A stretch of 64,000 nt of DNA from Rhodococcus pseudokoreensis (GCF_017068395.1 NZ_CP070619.1:6262001-6326000), one strand, 5' to 3'. Numbered from the stretch's first letter, positions 9,722 to 18,696 are shown. Numbers and translations: made by a program. The notes: generated by a model not told the origin, from the letters alone.

Positions 9722-9754
9722 CCGGCGCAGGCCTCGGAACGAGGCTTGCGCCGG
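9722..9754. terminator. Hairpin terminator downstream of the isochorismatase gene
   Basis: Arms CCGGCGCAGGCCTC (9722-9735) and GAGGCTTGCGCCGG (9741-9754) pair with one mismatch around a 5-nt loop. It starts 21 bp past the stop of the minus-strand isochorismatase gene and separates that transcript from the NRPS promoter. No T-run. Confidence 0.65.
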
Positions 9755-9775
9755 AGTGGGGTCGTCGGGGTCGGC

Positions 9776-10423
9776 TCAGCCGACTTCGAGCGGGGACAGC
9801 GCGGAGACCAGCGCATCCGTGGTGGTCACCGAACCGCAGCGCTTCGCCGCATACGTGAGCGCCATGAGGTGCTCGTCACGGCTGAAATCCGCAGTCGCGT
9901 CGGAGACCAGGAACGGCTGGACGTCCGACATGAACGCCTCGGCGGCACTCAACATGCAGCCCATGTGCGTGTACACGCCCGTCACGATCAGCTGGTCGCG
10001 GCCGTGGTGGCCGAGCAACTGCCGGAGGTCGGTGCGCTGGAAGGCCGAATAGCGCCATTTGGTCACCTGGATGTCGCCGTCGCGGGGAGCGAGCGGCTCG
10101 ACCACCTCGGTGTCGCGACCCGACGTCAGTCCCGGACCCCAGAAGTCGGCGAGGATGCCGCGACGTGACGGATGCTGGTCACCCGGCTGCATCGTGTAGA
10201 TCACGGGAATCCCGGCTTCCGAGCAGAGTTCGCGAATCCGGACCATGTTCGCCATCGCGGTCGACATCGGCTCCGCACGCACGTCGTACGCGTCGATGAA
10301 GTAGTTCTGCATGTCGTGGACCAGCAGTGCGGAGCGCCGGGGGTCGAGGCGCCAGGACACCTTCGATTCGGGGACCTCGTGGATCTCCGGGATCGTGTAG
10401 GTCGAAATGGGCGGGATGGCCAT
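9776..10423 (-). CDS. Isochorismatase (EntB/DhbB-type catalytic domain, no aryl-carrier domain)
   Basis: 215 residues. It would hydrolyse isochorismate to 2,3-dihydro-2,3-dihydroxybenzoate plus pyruvate, a step to the catechol unit of siderophores. EntB-like stretches are [10 protein letters not shown] (nucleophile-side Asp), [14 protein letters not shown] (active-site Lys), GVYTHMGCM and [14 protein letters not shown]. It ends right after the catalytic domain, so the C-terminal aryl-carrier domain of EntB/DhbB is absent; a stand-alone carrier must exist elsewhere. ATG 10423 is preferred over GTG 10435 because AGGA lies 7 nt upstream of it. An iron box lies about 90 bp upstream. EntA, EntC and EntE partners are not in the window. 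Confidence 0.9.
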   Translation of the reverse strand: MAIPPISTYTIPEIHEVPESKVSWRLDPRRSALLVHDMQNYFIDAYDVRAEPMSTAMANMVRIRELCSEAGIPVIYTMQPGDQHPSRRGILADFWGPGLTSGRDTEVVEPLAPRDGDIQVTKWRYSAFQRTDLRQLLGHHGRDQLIVTGVYTHMGCMLSAAEAFMSDVQPFLVSDATADFSRDEHLMALTYAAKRCGSVTTTDALVSALSPLEVG

Positions 10424-10512
10424 ATGGTTCCTCACTGTCGGTTCTGTCGACTTCAGGGCGTATGCCGCGCGAATCTCGGTGAACGACAGCGCTCCGCCCC
10501 ACCGCTCGCGCG

Positions 10513-10531
10513 TTCGGTTAGGCTAGCCTTT
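10513..10531. promoter_or_regulatory. IdeR/DtxR iron box upstream of the isochorismatase
   Basis: TTCGGTTAGGCTAGCCTTT matches the iron-box consensus at about 15 of 19 positions (GGTTAGGCTAGCC core). It lies 90 bp upstream of the minus-strand isochorismatase start and 117 bp upstream of the plus-strand DUF4178 gene, so it could affect both directions. Control of the isochorismatase is the likelier role. Confidence 0.8.
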
Positions 10532-10647
10532 GCTACCTGGCTTCTGCAATCGCTACGTGTGCGGGTCTGAGGCGCACAGTAAGGTGACTGACCGGTGGGG
10601 GCCGGGCGTTGGCCTCCCGCGCCGGAGCCGCCGACCAGGAGAGACCG

Positions 10648-11244
10648 TTGACCAAGCTGCTGTTACTGCTGCTGATCGTTGTCGTGATCGTGAGCATCGT
10701 GCTGATCCTGCGAAATCGGGCCGGGAAGAACAAAGCTCCTGCTGCCAGGGTCGATCCGCTCGCCGACTACCCGGAGGTCTACGACCCGTACAAGATCGGA
10801 GTCGGCGACATCATCACGTACGCCGGAATCGATCACGTCGTGCGCGGAACCATCACCCTCGACGAAGAGGGATACATCTGGCACGAACACCTCCTCGACG
10901 GGTCGACCGGTCAGCGATGGCTCACCGTCGAGAACGACGAGGGCAACCTCGACATGACGCTGTGGATGCGCCGCGAGGGCACCGGCCTCGAACCGGGCGG
11001 TGACGTGATCCTCGACGACAGGGTGCACCGGCAGATCGAGCGCGGCACCGCCTCGTTCACGGCGGAAGGCACCACCGGGACCGCACCCCAGGGCATCGTC
11101 GACTACGCCGACTACGAGACCGCCGACAAGACCGGCCTGCTGTCCTTCGAACGCTGGGCGCGGACGCAGTCGTGGGAGGTCTCCACGGGCCGCGGCGTCA
11201 CCCGGGGCGAACTCACCGTGATCCATTCCGGTCCGCCGCAGTGA
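10648..11244 (+). CDS. DUF4178 membrane-anchored protein (Rv2597-like)
   Basis: 198 residues from the TTG start. One N-terminal transmembrane helix (TKLLLLLLIVVVIVSIVLIL), a basic stretch, then a DUF4178-type domain (VGDIITYAGIDHVVRGTITLDEEGYIWHEH region, WLTVENDEGNLDMTLW). The TTG at 10648 is chosen because AGGAGAG ends 4 nt upstream and it places the helix at the N-terminus; an upstream ATG at 10609 would add 13 unlikely residues. First gene of a five-gene block with the order of M. tuberculosis Rv2597-Rv2601. The next gene starts within this stop codon (GTGA). Biochemical role unknown. Confidence 0.8.
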   Translation: MTKLLLLLLIVVVIVSIVLILRNRAGKNKAPAARVDPLADYPEVYDPYKIGVGDIITYAGIDHVVRGTITLDEEGYIWHEHLLDGSTGQRWLTVENDEGNLDMTLWMRREGTGLEPGGDVILDDRVHRQIERGTASFTAEGTTGTAPQGIVDYADYETADKTGLLSFERWARTQSWEVSTGRGVTRGELTVIHSGPPQ

Positions 11245-11747
11245 CGCTGCACGTCCTCGACATCGAATCCCGGGATGTGACGGCGGAGGCGCTCGGTCTC
11301 GTCGTGAACGCCGAAACCCCGCGTCCACTAGCCGAACTCACCATCACCTACGGCGACGAGCGGGTGACCCTCGGCGTGCTCGGGGCGTCGCACGCGGTGA
11401 CGGCGTCCGCGGCGGACAGCACGATCACCGAGCAGGTGTCGTGCGACGCGATCCAGGCAGGCGGCAGACCGCTGCCGGTGTCCGACAGCGCGGGCGGGTA
11501 CCGATTCGACTCCACCACCGACACCGTCGACCGCGCCCACCTCGAGCAGACCGCCGACTGGCTGCGGCGGCAGGCCACCGAGGTGGAGGGGTGGATCTGC
11601 GGGGCGTTCCCCGGAGACCACACCGCACTGACCGCGCTCACGGCGACGCGTGAGCATTCCGGCGGATGGGCCTGGCAGACCTGGCATCTGTATCCGGTAG
11701 ACAAGGGTGGGGTGATCGTGAAGACACGAAGCAGGTGGCTGCCGTGA
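11241..11747 (+). CDS. DUF2617 family protein (Rv2598-like)
   Basis: 168 residues, no signal peptide or membrane segment. The GTG start overlaps the DUF4178 stop. Typical features are the N-terminal LHVLDIESRDVTAEALG, a central acidic stretch, and a tryptophan-rich C-terminus (GGWAWQTWHLYP). Family function is unknown; it is always seen with the DUF4178/DUF4247/DUF350/speE neighbours. The next gene again overlaps by 4 bp, so the three are translationally coupled. Confidence 0.8.
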   Translation: MTLHVLDIESRDVTAEALGLVVNAETPRPLAELTITYGDERVTLGVLGASHAVTASAADSTITEQVSCDAIQAGGRPLPVSDSAGGYRFDSTTDTVDRAHLEQTADWLRRQATEVEGWICGAFPGDHTALTALTATREHSGGWAWQTWHLYPVDKGGVIVKTRSRWLP

Positions 11748-12157
11748 GCAGGTTCGGGACATGGGTGCGGCTCGCCCCGATGCTGCTCCTGGTGCTGGCC
11801 GCGACCGCGTGCGGCGGCGGGGTGCGCGACTACATCGCCGACACGTACGCACTGCAGAACACCGCGGGCGACGCGAAGACGTACACGTCGAAAGACCCGG
11901 TGGGCACGACCGTCTCGTCGATCGTCGCCGAAGAGCAGCCTGCGGCCCGGAAGGCGGACGGCGGCAGCGAATACCTGCGCTACGACGACGACATCGTCAC
12001 GGTCAGCGCCGCGCCGGGCGGCGGCAGCCTCGTGCGCGTCGAAGACATCGACGGACGCTACCGAAGCGGCGGATACGCCTATCTGGGGTCCGGGTTCAAT
12101 CCCGGCTCACCGGCGGGCGGTGCCAGCGGCAGCGGCGGATCCGGCAGCGCGAAATGA
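11744..12157 (+). CDS. DUF4247 lipoprotein (Rv2599-like)
   Basis: 137 residues from a GTG that overlaps the DUF2617 stop. Lipoprotein signal with LLLVLAATAC; the acylated Cys is followed by GGG. The mature domain has VRDYIADTYAL, YTSKDPVGTTVSSI and YLRYDDDIVTVS, and ends in a Gly/Ser-rich tail (GGASGSGGSGSAK). Likely anchored outside the cytoplasmic membrane, so this operon makes both intracellular and extracellular parts. Function unknown. Confidence 0.8.
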   Translation: MSRFGTWVRLAPMLLLVLAATACGGGVRDYIADTYALQNTAGDAKTYTSKDPVGTTVSSIVAEEQPAARKADGGSEYLRYDDDIVTVSAAPGGGSLVRVEDIDGRYRSGGYAYLGSGFNPGSPAGGASGSGGSGSAK

Positions 12158-12185
12158 CAGAGACCACTCGACTCGGGAGAAGCGC

Positions 12186-12656
12186 GTGAACACCACCTAC
12201 ACCGCGGCAGCAACGGAAATCGGCAGCGTCGACGTCGGACTGCTCGCCGTCGGCATGCTCGGCACCCTGGCGTACTTCGTCATCGGCATCGCCGTCCTCG
12301 GCGTCGGCTTCGCCGTCCTCGACCTCGCCACCCCCGGCAATCTCCGGCACCAGGTGTACGTAGACAAGAACCCCAACGCGGCAATCCTGCTGGCCTCGAA
12401 CCACCTCGCCCTCGCCGTCGTCGTGGTCACCGCGATCCTCACCAGTTCCGACGGATTCGCACAGGGACTCGCCGACTCCGCGGTCTACGGCCTCTTCGGC
12501 GTGCTGCTACAGGTCATCGCGCTGCGTCTCATGAACGTGCTGCTGCCGGGGCAACTCGTCGGACTGGTCGGGAACCCGCAGATGTGCGGTGCCGCCTGGG
12601 CGGTCGGTGCGAGCCTCTTCGCCATCGGCCTCGTGAACGCCGCCGCACTCACCTGA
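12186..12656 (+). CDS. DUF350 integral membrane protein (Rv2600-like)
   Basis: 156 residues. Four predicted membrane helices: LLAVGMLGTLAYFVIGIAVL, the AILLASNHLALAVVVVTAIL segment, one around GLADSAVYGLFGVLLQVIAL, and a C-terminal helix ending in GLVNAAALT. This matches two tandem DUF350 units of two helices each. GTG start with SD gggagaag. It lies 28 bp after the DUF4247 gene and 5 bp before the spermidine-synthase gene. DUF350 function is not established. Confidence 0.8.
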   Translation: MNTTYTAAATEIGSVDVGLLAVGMLGTLAYFVIGIAVLGVGFAVLDLATPGNLRHQVYVDKNPNAAILLASNHLALAVVVVTAILTSSDGFAQGLADSAVYGLFGVLLQVIALRLMNVLLPGQLVGLVGNPQMCGAAWAVGASLFAIGLVNAAALT

Positions 12657-12661
12657 TCGAC

Positions 12662-14233
12662 GTGACCACCACAGCGGCAGAGCCGAATTCCTCCACCACC
12701 CGCGCTCTCGGCGGGCGGGCCCGGGCGTTCCTGCTCGCCGCCGTGGCCGCGTGCGCAGCGTGCGGGTTGATCTACGAACTGGCACTGCTGACGCTGTCGG
12801 TCAGCCTGACCGGCGGCGGGATCACCCAGACGTCGCTGATCGTCGCGGGTTTCGTGGCCGCACTCGGGGTCGGAGCCCTCGCCGCCAAACCGCTGCTCTC
12901 CACGGCCGCCGCGTCGTTCGTGGTCGTCGAGATCGTCCTCGGACTCGTCGGCGGATTCAGCGCGGTGACCCTGTACGTGACATTCACGTTCTTCGGTTCC
13001 AGCGCAATCGTTCTGGTGCTCGCCACCGCATTGATCGGTGTACTCGTCGGCGCCGAGGTGCCGCTGCTGATGACGCTGCTGCAGTCGGGCCGCAACGACA
13101 CCGACGCAGAGAGCACCGGAAAGGTGCTGGCGAACCTCAACGCCGCCGACTACGCAGGCGCCCTGGTCGGCGGACTGCTCTGGCCGTTCGTCCTGCTGCC
13201 CGTCGCCGGGATGATCCGCGGCGCCGCCATCACCGGCATCATCAACCTCGCCGCCGCCGCCGTCGTGGCGCTGATCCTGCTGCGGTGGCAGCTGAGCCTG
13301 CGCACGCGACTCCTCGCCGTCGTGGCGCTGCTCGTCGCCGCCGCCTGCATCGCGGTGCTGCTGGTGCGCGCCGACGGCATCGAGACCACGTCCCGGCAAC
13401 GCCTCTACACCGATCCCGTCGTCGCCGCGGAAAGGTCGCAGTACCAGGAGATCGTCGTCACCGAGCGTGGGGGAGACGTGCGACTCTTCCTCGACGGCGA
13501 CCTCCAGTTCTCCAGCGTCGACGAACACCGGTACACCGAATCGCTGGTCTACCCCGCGATGGCCGACGACCCCAAACGGGTACTGATCCTCGGCGGGGGT
13601 GACGGCCTCGCCGCCCGAGAGGTCCTGCGACTACCCGGCGTCGAGGACATCGTGCAGGTCGAACTCGACCCGGCGGTCATCGAACTCGCGAACACGCGAC
13701 TGTCCGGGCTGAACCAGGGTGCGCTGCAGGACCCGCGCGTGCACGTCGTCCTCGACGACGCGTTCCGCTGGCTCCGCGACGCACCCGACTCGGGATTCGA
13801 CGCCGTCATCGTCGACCTCCCCGACCCGGACACCCCGGCGCTCGGCCGCCTGTACTCCACCGAGTTCTACGGTCTCGCCGCCGCCGCCCTCAACCCCGGC
13901 GGCCTGATGGTCGTGCAGTCGGGCAGCCCCTATTCGACGCCCGACGCGTTCTGGCGCACCACGTCGACCGTCGCGTCGGCGGGTCTGGCCGTCACGCCGT
14001 ACCACGTGCTGGTGCCCAGCTTCGGGGACTGGGGGTACGTCCTCGCCCGCCGCGGTCCCGAACCGCCGGCACTGCGCCTGCCCCGTGACGTCCCCGAACT
14101 CCGCTTCCTCGACGAACCCACCCTCGCCGCGTCCGCGATCTTCCCGCGCGACCGTCCCCGCCGCGAACTCGAGCCCTCGACCCTCGACCGGCCCCGCATC
14201 GTCGACGACATGCGGAAGGGCTACGAGCGGTGA
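12662..14233 (+). CDS. speE: Membrane-fused polyamine aminopropyltransferase (spermidine synthase family)
   Basis: 523 residues, the same length I recall for M. tuberculosis SpeE (Rv2601). The first ~220 residues hold about seven membrane helices. The C-terminal half is a spermidine-synthase Rossmann domain: the LFLDGDLQFSSVDEHRYTES region near 280, AdoMet-site GGGDGLAAREVL, acidic VELDP, DDAFRWLR, and VDLPDPD with the candidate catalytic Asp. It would transfer an aminopropyl group from decarboxylated AdoMet to a polyamine or other amine; acceptor unknown. No AdoMet decarboxylase is nearby. GTG start 5 bp after DUF350. A 46-bp palindrome begins 15 bp after the stop. Confidence 0.87.
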   Translation: MTTTAAEPNSSTTRALGGRARAFLLAAVAACAACGLIYELALLTLSVSLTGGGITQTSLIVAGFVAALGVGALAAKPLLSTAAASFVVVEIVLGLVGGFSAVTLYVTFTFFGSSAIVLVLATALIGVLVGAEVPLLMTLLQSGRNDTDAESTGKVLANLNAADYAGALVGGLLWPFVLLPVAGMIRGAAITGIINLAAAAVVALILLRWQLSLRTRLLAVVALLVAAACIAVLLVRADGIETTSRQRLYTDPVVAAERSQYQEIVVTERGGDVRLFLDGDLQFSSVDEHRYTESLVYPAMADDPKRVLILGGGDGLAAREVLRLPGVEDIVQVELDPAVIELANTRLSGLNQGALQDPRVHVVLDDAFRWLRDAPDSGFDAVIVDLPDPDTPALGRLYSTEFYGLAAAALNPGGLMVVQSGSPYSTPDAFWRTTSTVASAGLAVTPYHVLVPSFGDWGYVLARRGPEPPALRLPRDVPELRFLDEPTLAASAIFPRDRPRRELEPSTLDRPRIVDDMRKGYER

Positions 14234-14248
14234 TATGCGGCTCCGCCG

Positions 14249-14294
14249 CCCGTGAGTACTTATTAACGTCGGGCGGTTAACAAGTACTCACGGG
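14249..14294. repeat. 46-bp palindrome, copy 1
   Basis: Outer arms CCCGTGAGTACTT (14249-14261) and AAGTACTCACGGG (14282-14294) are perfectly complementary over 13 bp; the centre is a degenerate TTAAC..GTTAA dyad. Same length and arms as copies at 23994 and 30674. The right arm supplies the TGA stop of the convergent IclR gene (14288-14290). It may act as a bidirectional terminator between speE and the IclR gene, but the repeat nature suggests a mobile or amplified element. Confidence 0.9.
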
Positions 14295-15025
14295 CCGAAG
14301 GCAAGAAGGCCGCCGAGCCTGCGGGCGGCGGCGACGACCGCTGAACCCAGTGCAGCTTCGTCGGGGATCTCGAACACCGACACGCCGACGCTCGCAAGTG
14401 CATCGCCACGACGTCCGGGAACGGCGGCGGAGACGCCGAGTACGGACGGGATCACCTCGCCTTCGGTGACCGCGTAGCCGCGGCCGCGCGCGACGGTGAC
14501 CTCTTCGCGTTCGCCCTCGACGGCGGGAAGCGAGGCGAGGATCGCCAGTCCTGCCGACCCCCGGTCGATGGGGTCGACCTGGCCGGGGCGGAATGCCACG
14601 TGCACTTTCGCGCTGCGCGGTTCCACCACCATCAGGGCCCGTACTTCGGCGGTGTTCTCGCGAACGACGAGGTGCACGGTGGCCTGGACGGCGTCGGCGA
14701 GTTCTTCGAGTACGGGCCGCGCCAACGTGCGCAGATCCTGCTCGACGGGTTCGGCCAGGGTCACCAGTCCCGCACCGAGCGTGACGCGTTTGAACCCGTC
14801 CTTCCGGCAGAGCCGATGCGCCTCGAGGGTGCGGATCAGGCGGTGCGCGACGGTTCGGTGGACGCCGACCCCGTCGGCCACCTCGGTGACGGACAGTCCG
14901 TGCGGATGGTCCGTCAGCAACTCCAGAATCTCGAGCCCGTGGTGGAGAGTCTTCGACATCCCCGCATCGAGCTGAACTGCGCTTTTGCGTGAAAGTCCCG
15001 GCGGCCGTTCATCGGTCGTGCTCAC
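14288..15025 (-). CDS. IclR-family transcriptional regulator
   Basis: 245 residues from GTG 15025 (AAGGAGG lies 12 nt upstream; GTG 15037 touches the SD). N-terminal winged helix (GLEILELLTDHPHGLSVTEV, then GVHRTVAHRLIRTLEAH), a linker, and an IclR effector domain with VHVAFRPGQVDPIDRGSAG and a shortened C-terminus ending LGGLLAFGP. Divergent from the SnoaL/SDR/FAD/MFS operon, whose promoter region carries a perfect inverted repeat at 15081, so it probably controls that operon in response to a pathway compound. The stop codon lies inside the 46-bp palindrome. Confidence 0.88.
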   Translation of the reverse strand: MSTTDERPPGLSRKSAVQLDAGMSKTLHHGLEILELLTDHPHGLSVTEVADGVGVHRTVAHRLIRTLEAHRLCRKDGFKRVTLGAGLVTLAEPVEQDLRTLARPVLEELADAVQATVHLVVRENTAEVRALMVVEPRSAKVHVAFRPGQVDPIDRGSAGLAILASLPAVEGEREEVTVARGRGYAVTEGEVIPSVLGVSAAVPGRRGDALASVGVSVFEIPDEAALGSAVVAAARRLGGLLAFGP

Positions 15026-15080
15026 TGCCTTACCCACCCTCCTTGACGTCTGTGAGGTGCGACACCTACTCTATCACCAT

Positions 15081-15107
15081 ATCGCACAGTGCGTGCGATT
15101 ATCGCAC
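15081..15107. promoter_or_regulatory. Candidate IclR operator
   Basis: ATCGCAC-agtgc-GTGCGAT (15081-15099) is a perfect 7-bp inverted repeat, followed by a third direct half-site ATCGCAC at 15101-15107. It lies between the divergent IclR gene and the operon starting at 15170. Three half-sites fit IclR-type regulators, which often bind as paired dimers. Assignment rests on position and symmetry. Confidence 0.55.
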
Positions 15108-15169
15108 AAATGATTCGAGCAGGGCAAGCGTCCGCGAACAGCGCGGAGAGCGAGCCCGGGGAGTACTCC

Positions 15170-15604
15170 ATGAGCACTGGAACCGGGGAAGTCGACGCAG
15201 CGACCGTCGCCGAGCTGCATCAGCTGTACGGACGGCAGAGTCACTTCATCGACGGTGGCGACACCTCCGGGTGGGCGCAGACGTTCACGGACGACGGTGA
15301 ATTCCATTCCCCCAGTTACCCGGAGCCGGTGGCGGGTACCGACGCGCTGATCGCCTTCGCCGAACGGTTCCATGCCGCAGCGCGGGCTGCGAACGAGGTC
15401 CACCGCCACGTGATCACCAACCTCGCGATCGACGAGCCGGGTGAGGGCGCCGCCACCGTGCGGGCCTATCTCCAGATCGTCGCCACCTCGATCGGTGGTG
15501 AGTCGCGACTCGTGCGGATGACCACGTTCACCGACCGCGTGGTACGGGTCGGCGACCGGTGGAGGATCGCCCGCCGGGACGTCCGGCGCGACGACGCCCA
15601 GTAG
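15170..15604 (+). CDS. SnoaL-like/NTF2-fold protein
   Basis: 144 residues with the cone-shaped alpha+beta fold pattern of SnoaL-like and ring-hydroxylating dioxygenase beta-subunit relatives: an N-terminal helix with LHQLYGRQSHFIDGGD, WAQTFTDDGEF, RHVITNLAID and a C-terminal strand RWRIARRDVRRDD. No dioxygenase alpha subunit is adjacent, so an isomerase, hydratase or lyase role on a small ring substrate is as likely. ATG 15170 has SD ggggag; upstream in-frame ATGs fall within the operator. First gene of the IclR-linked operon. Confidence 0.7.
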   Translation: MSTGTGEVDAATVAELHQLYGRQSHFIDGGDTSGWAQTFTDDGEFHSPSYPEPVAGTDALIAFAERFHAAARAANEVHRHVITNLAIDEPGEGAATVRAYLQIVATSIGGESRLVRMTTFTDRVVRVGDRWRIARRDVRRDDAQ

Positions 15605-15654
15605 TGCCCGCCGGGCCGAGAGCACATTTCGACATGACAGAGGAAGAGAACATC

Positions 15655-16491
15655 ATGACCGCACATGCAGACCAGACCAACCCCGGCCGTACCGTGACCG
15701 CGCAGATGACCGCGCACTACCCGGAGATGGCGGGCAAGGTAGCGGTGGTCACCGGCGCAGCCCAGGGCATGGGTGCGGCATTCGCATCCGGCCTCGCCAC
15801 CCGCGGTATCCACGTGGTGGGCGCCGACATCAACGAAGACCAGATGAAGCTCACCGCGGAGGAGATCGCGACCGCTCTCGCGTCGAAGTCCCTGGCGGAT
15901 CGGCCCGGGACCGTCGTCGGCGCGCGGATCGACGTCACCAAAGCGGACGAGCACGAGGCTCTCGCACAGGTGGCGCTGAAAGAGTTCGGCCGCATCGACT
16001 TCTGGATCAACAACGCGGGAATCTTCCCCTTCGCCCTGGCGGAAGAGATCTCACCGGAACAGATCGGTGCCACGCTGTCCGTCAACGTCGAGGGCGTCCT
16101 GTTCGGTGCTCAGGCGGCGGCACGCCACATGCAGCACGGCGGTGCGATCGTGAACATGTCGTCCGTGTCGGCGCTCCGGGTCCGCAAGGGTCGCGGCGCA
16201 TACTGCACGTCGAAGGCTGCGGTCGCGCATCTCACCGAGTCTCTCGCGGTCGAGTTCGGGGACAAGGGTATTCGAGTGAACTCCATTGCGCCCGGGTACA
16301 TCGACACTGCGATGACGCAGTGGGTGCAGGACGACCCGGCCGCGCTGAAGCACGCCCTCGACGTGGTCCCGCTGCACCGCCTCGGCTCACCCGAGGAGGT
16401 ATTCGGACCGCTGCTGTTCCTGCTGTCGGACAGCGCACGCTACGTGACGGGTCACAGCATCGCCGTCGACGGTGGATCGCGGCATGTCTGA
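15655..16491 (+). CDS. SDR-family NAD(P)-dependent oxidoreductase
   Basis: 278 residues, classical short-chain dehydrogenase: cofactor motif TGAAQGMG (33-40), structural NNAG near 119, catalytic Ser near 170, Tyr183 and Lys187 in YCTSK, and C-terminal [15 protein letters not shown]. Likely oxidises or reduces an alcohol/ketone in the operon's pathway. The acidic residue after the second strand (VVGADIN) favours NAD over NADP. ATG 15655 has SD gaggaagaga; ATG 15634 is an alternative. The next SDR gene overlaps its end by 8 bp. Confidence 0.87.
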   Translation: MTAHADQTNPGRTVTAQMTAHYPEMAGKVAVVTGAAQGMGAAFASGLATRGIHVVGADINEDQMKLTAEEIATALASKSLADRPGTVVGARIDVTKADEHEALAQVALKEFGRIDFWINNAGIFPFALAEEISPEQIGATLSVNVEGVLFGAQAAARHMQHGGAIVNMSSVSALRVRKGRGAYCTSKAAVAHLTESLAVEFGDKGIRVNSIAPGYIDTAMTQWVQDDPAALKHALDVVPLHRLGSPEEVFGPLLFLLSDSARYVTGHSIAVDGGSRHV

Positions 16492-17269
16492 GTCGGTGAA
16501 CTACCCCGGCGTCGTTCTGATCACCGGAGCGGCCGGCGGTATGGGCGCGAATCACGCTCGCGCCCTGGCGGCCCGGGGAACGCACGTATGTATTGCCGAC
16601 GTGGCGGACTGCTCGGCCGTCGTCGAGGAGATCACGGCGGCAGGGGGATCGGCGTCCGCTCACGAACTCGACGTCACCGACACCACTGCCTGGGCGCGGG
16701 TCGTCGACGAGATCCAGAACACCCGAGGCGAACTGGGTGGACTGGTCAACAATGCGGGCATCTCGCGGCGGCTGGAGTTCCTGGACACACCCGACGACGT
16801 CTGGGAACAGACCATGAAGATCAACCTCTTCGGGCCCTTCTACGGCATGAAGGCCGTCGCGCCGCTTCTACGCGACAGCGGCGGCGGGTCCATCGTCAAC
16901 ATCTCGTCGATCTCGGGGCAGATCGGGTACTTCTCGCCTGCGTACTCGTCGAGTAAGTGGGGACTGACCGGGCTGTCGAAGTCGGCCGCCGGCAACTTCG
17001 CCCGGTGGGGTATCCGCGTCAACTCGGTGCACCCGGGCCTGGTCGGAACGACGCTGCTCGGTGGCGCCGACGACTTCGTCCGGGCCGCGGTCGACAGCAT
17101 TCCTTTCGGCCGAATGGGCACCCCCGACGAGATCACGAACGCCGTCCTCTTCCTGCTGTCGGACCGATCCACCTACATGACCGGAAGTGAGGTCACGGTC
17201 GACGGCGGCCTCGTGTCGAACGGCCTGTACCACCGCATCATTGCCGAGACGGGAGCGAACCTTTCATGA
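16484..17269 (+). CDS. SDR-family oxidoreductase (second of a tandem pair)
   Basis: 261 residues. Cofactor motif TGAAGGMG near 17-24, NNAGISRR, catalytic Ser in NISSISG, Tyr/Lys in YSSSK, and the C-terminal VDGGLV. Related to but clearly distinct from the preceding SDR, so two alcohol/ketone steps or two stereochemistries are likely in this pathway. ATG 16484 lies 5 bp before the upstream stop. The following FAD-dehydrogenase gene overlaps by 4 bp (ATGA). Confidence 0.87.
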   Translation: MSESVNYPGVVLITGAAGGMGANHARALAARGTHVCIADVADCSAVVEEITAAGGSASAHELDVTDTTAWARVVDEIQNTRGELGGLVNNAGISRRLEFLDTPDDVWEQTMKINLFGPFYGMKAVAPLLRDSGGGSIVNISSISGQIGYFSPAYSSSKWGLTGLSKSAAGNFARWGIRVNSVHPGLVGTTLLGGADDFVRAAVDSIPFGRMGTPDEITNAVLFLLSDRSTYMTGSEVTVDGGLVSNGLYHRIIAETGANLS

Positions 17270-18696
17270 ACGAGGACTTCGACGTGATCGTCGTCGGCGG
17301 CGGCGGGGCCGGACTCGCCGCGGCCGTCTCTGCCGCCGAACAGGGCGCCGCGGTGCTGCTGTTCGAATCGGAAACAGAACTCGGCGGCTCGACGCAATTG
17401 TCGGCGGGATTGTTCACCGCAGCCGGCACCAGCGTGCAACGTGGCCTCGGTGTCGAGGACTCCGCCGAGAAGTTCTTCCAGCACTACATGGACCTCAACC
17501 AGTGGATGCTGGTGCCCGGTCTGATCCGCACGTTCTGCGAGAACGCCGGACCGACCCTCGAATGGCTGATCGAACTCGGCGTCGAGATTCCGGCAGTGGT
17601 CTCCTCCAATGCTCACCAGCCCGGCCTCTGCCAGGCCGGAGTCGAGGACGTCTGGCGGGGGCACGTCCCCAAAGACCAGGGGTACGGTCTGGTCCAGGTG
17701 CTCGACCGGGCGCGCCGTGAGCACGGCGTCGAGGCGATCCTCAACACCCGCGTGCAGCGGCTGATCGAGGAGGACGGCCGAGTCGTCGGAGTCGTCGCCG
17801 ACGACATCGAGGTCCGGGCCGCCGCCGTCGTCGTCGCGTCCGGCGGGTTCGCGCAGGACCCCGAGCTGGTCGACCGCCACTACCCGGCCGCGAACAACGC
17901 CGGCGACTCGCTGTTCGTGGTCGCGGCCCACGGGAGTCGAGGAGACCACCTCCGCTTCGCGCGCGCCGTCGACGCCGCAGTCACCGGCGACGGCTGGGGG
18001 CTCATGCTCCCGACCGTGTACTTCCAGCGGTTCCATCACTGGCAGTCCGGGTTCCCCCCCAAGTCGCGGGTGTACGTCAACCGGGACGGCCGGAGGTTCA
18101 TGGACGAGGACGCGTCCTACGCCGTGTCGACAGGCATCATCGAATCCCAGGGCGGCCACGCCTGGATGATCTTCGACGAGAAGGCTCGCGTGAACCTCGC
18201 GCCGGGCTACGCCGACTGGACACCCGAACGGATCGCCGACGAAGTGGCCGCCGGGCGCGCTTTCGCCGCAGGCAGCCTGCGGGAACTCGCGGAACAGATC
18301 CAGGTGCCCGCCGAGACCCTCGCCGCCACCGTCGCTCGCTGGAACGACCAGCTACCCGCCGGCGTCGACGAGGACTTCCTGCGGCACCGGACACTCCGGA
18401 ACAAGGGTTCGGACGAGAACCCCGACCCCATCGGCGAGGCTCCGTTCTACGCTGCGCAGATCCTCCCCGCCGAGCTCGTGTGCACCCACGCGGGCCTGGA
18501 AATCGATCACAACGCCGCCGTCGTCGACGTGCGGGGACGCCCGATCCCGGGCCTCTTCGCGGCGGGCGAAGCCGGTGCAGGCATCCTGGGACTCAGGTAT
18601 GTCGGTGGCGGCAATGCCGTGGCGAACGCTCTGACCATGGGCCGCATCGCGGGCCGAAACGCGGCGAAGACCGCACAAGGACCCCACCCCTCATAG
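17266..18696 (+). CDS. FAD-dependent dehydrogenase, fumarate-reductase/3-ketosteroid-dehydrogenase-like
   Basis: 476 residues. N-terminal dinucleotide fold [15 protein letters not shown] (6-20) with acidic [12 protein letters not shown] (FAD contact), and C-terminal FAEAGEAG-like [12 protein letters not shown] followed by [20 protein letters not shown]. It belongs to the flavoprotein group of fumarate reductases and delta-1-ketosteroid dehydrogenases, which desaturate a ring next to a carbonyl or reduce an enone. With two SDRs and a SnoaL-like protein this suggests breakdown of a cyclic ketone or alcohol (terpenoid, steroid or alicyclic); the substrate is not determined. Confidence 0.82.
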   Translation: MNEDFDVIVVGGGGAGLAAAVSAAEQGAAVLLFESETELGGSTQLSAGLFTAAGTSVQRGLGVEDSAEKFFQHYMDLNQWMLVPGLIRTFCENAGPTLEWLIELGVEIPAVVSSNAHQPGLCQAGVEDVWRGHVPKDQGYGLVQVLDRARREHGVEAILNTRVQRLIEEDGRVVGVVADDIEVRAAAVVVASGGFAQDPELVDRHYPAANNAGDSLFVVAAHGSRGDHLRFARAVDAAVTGDGWGLMLPTVYFQRFHHWQSGFPPKSRVYVNRDGRRFMDEDASYAVSTGIIESQGGHAWMIFDEKARVNLAPGYADWTPERIADEVAAGRAFAAGSLRELAEQIQVPAETLAATVARWNDQLPAGVDEDFLRHRTLRNKGSDENPDPIGEAPFYAAQILPAELVCTHAGLEIDHNAAVVDVRGRPIPGLFAAGEAGAGILGLRYVGGGNAVANALTMGRIAGRNAAKTAQGPHPS

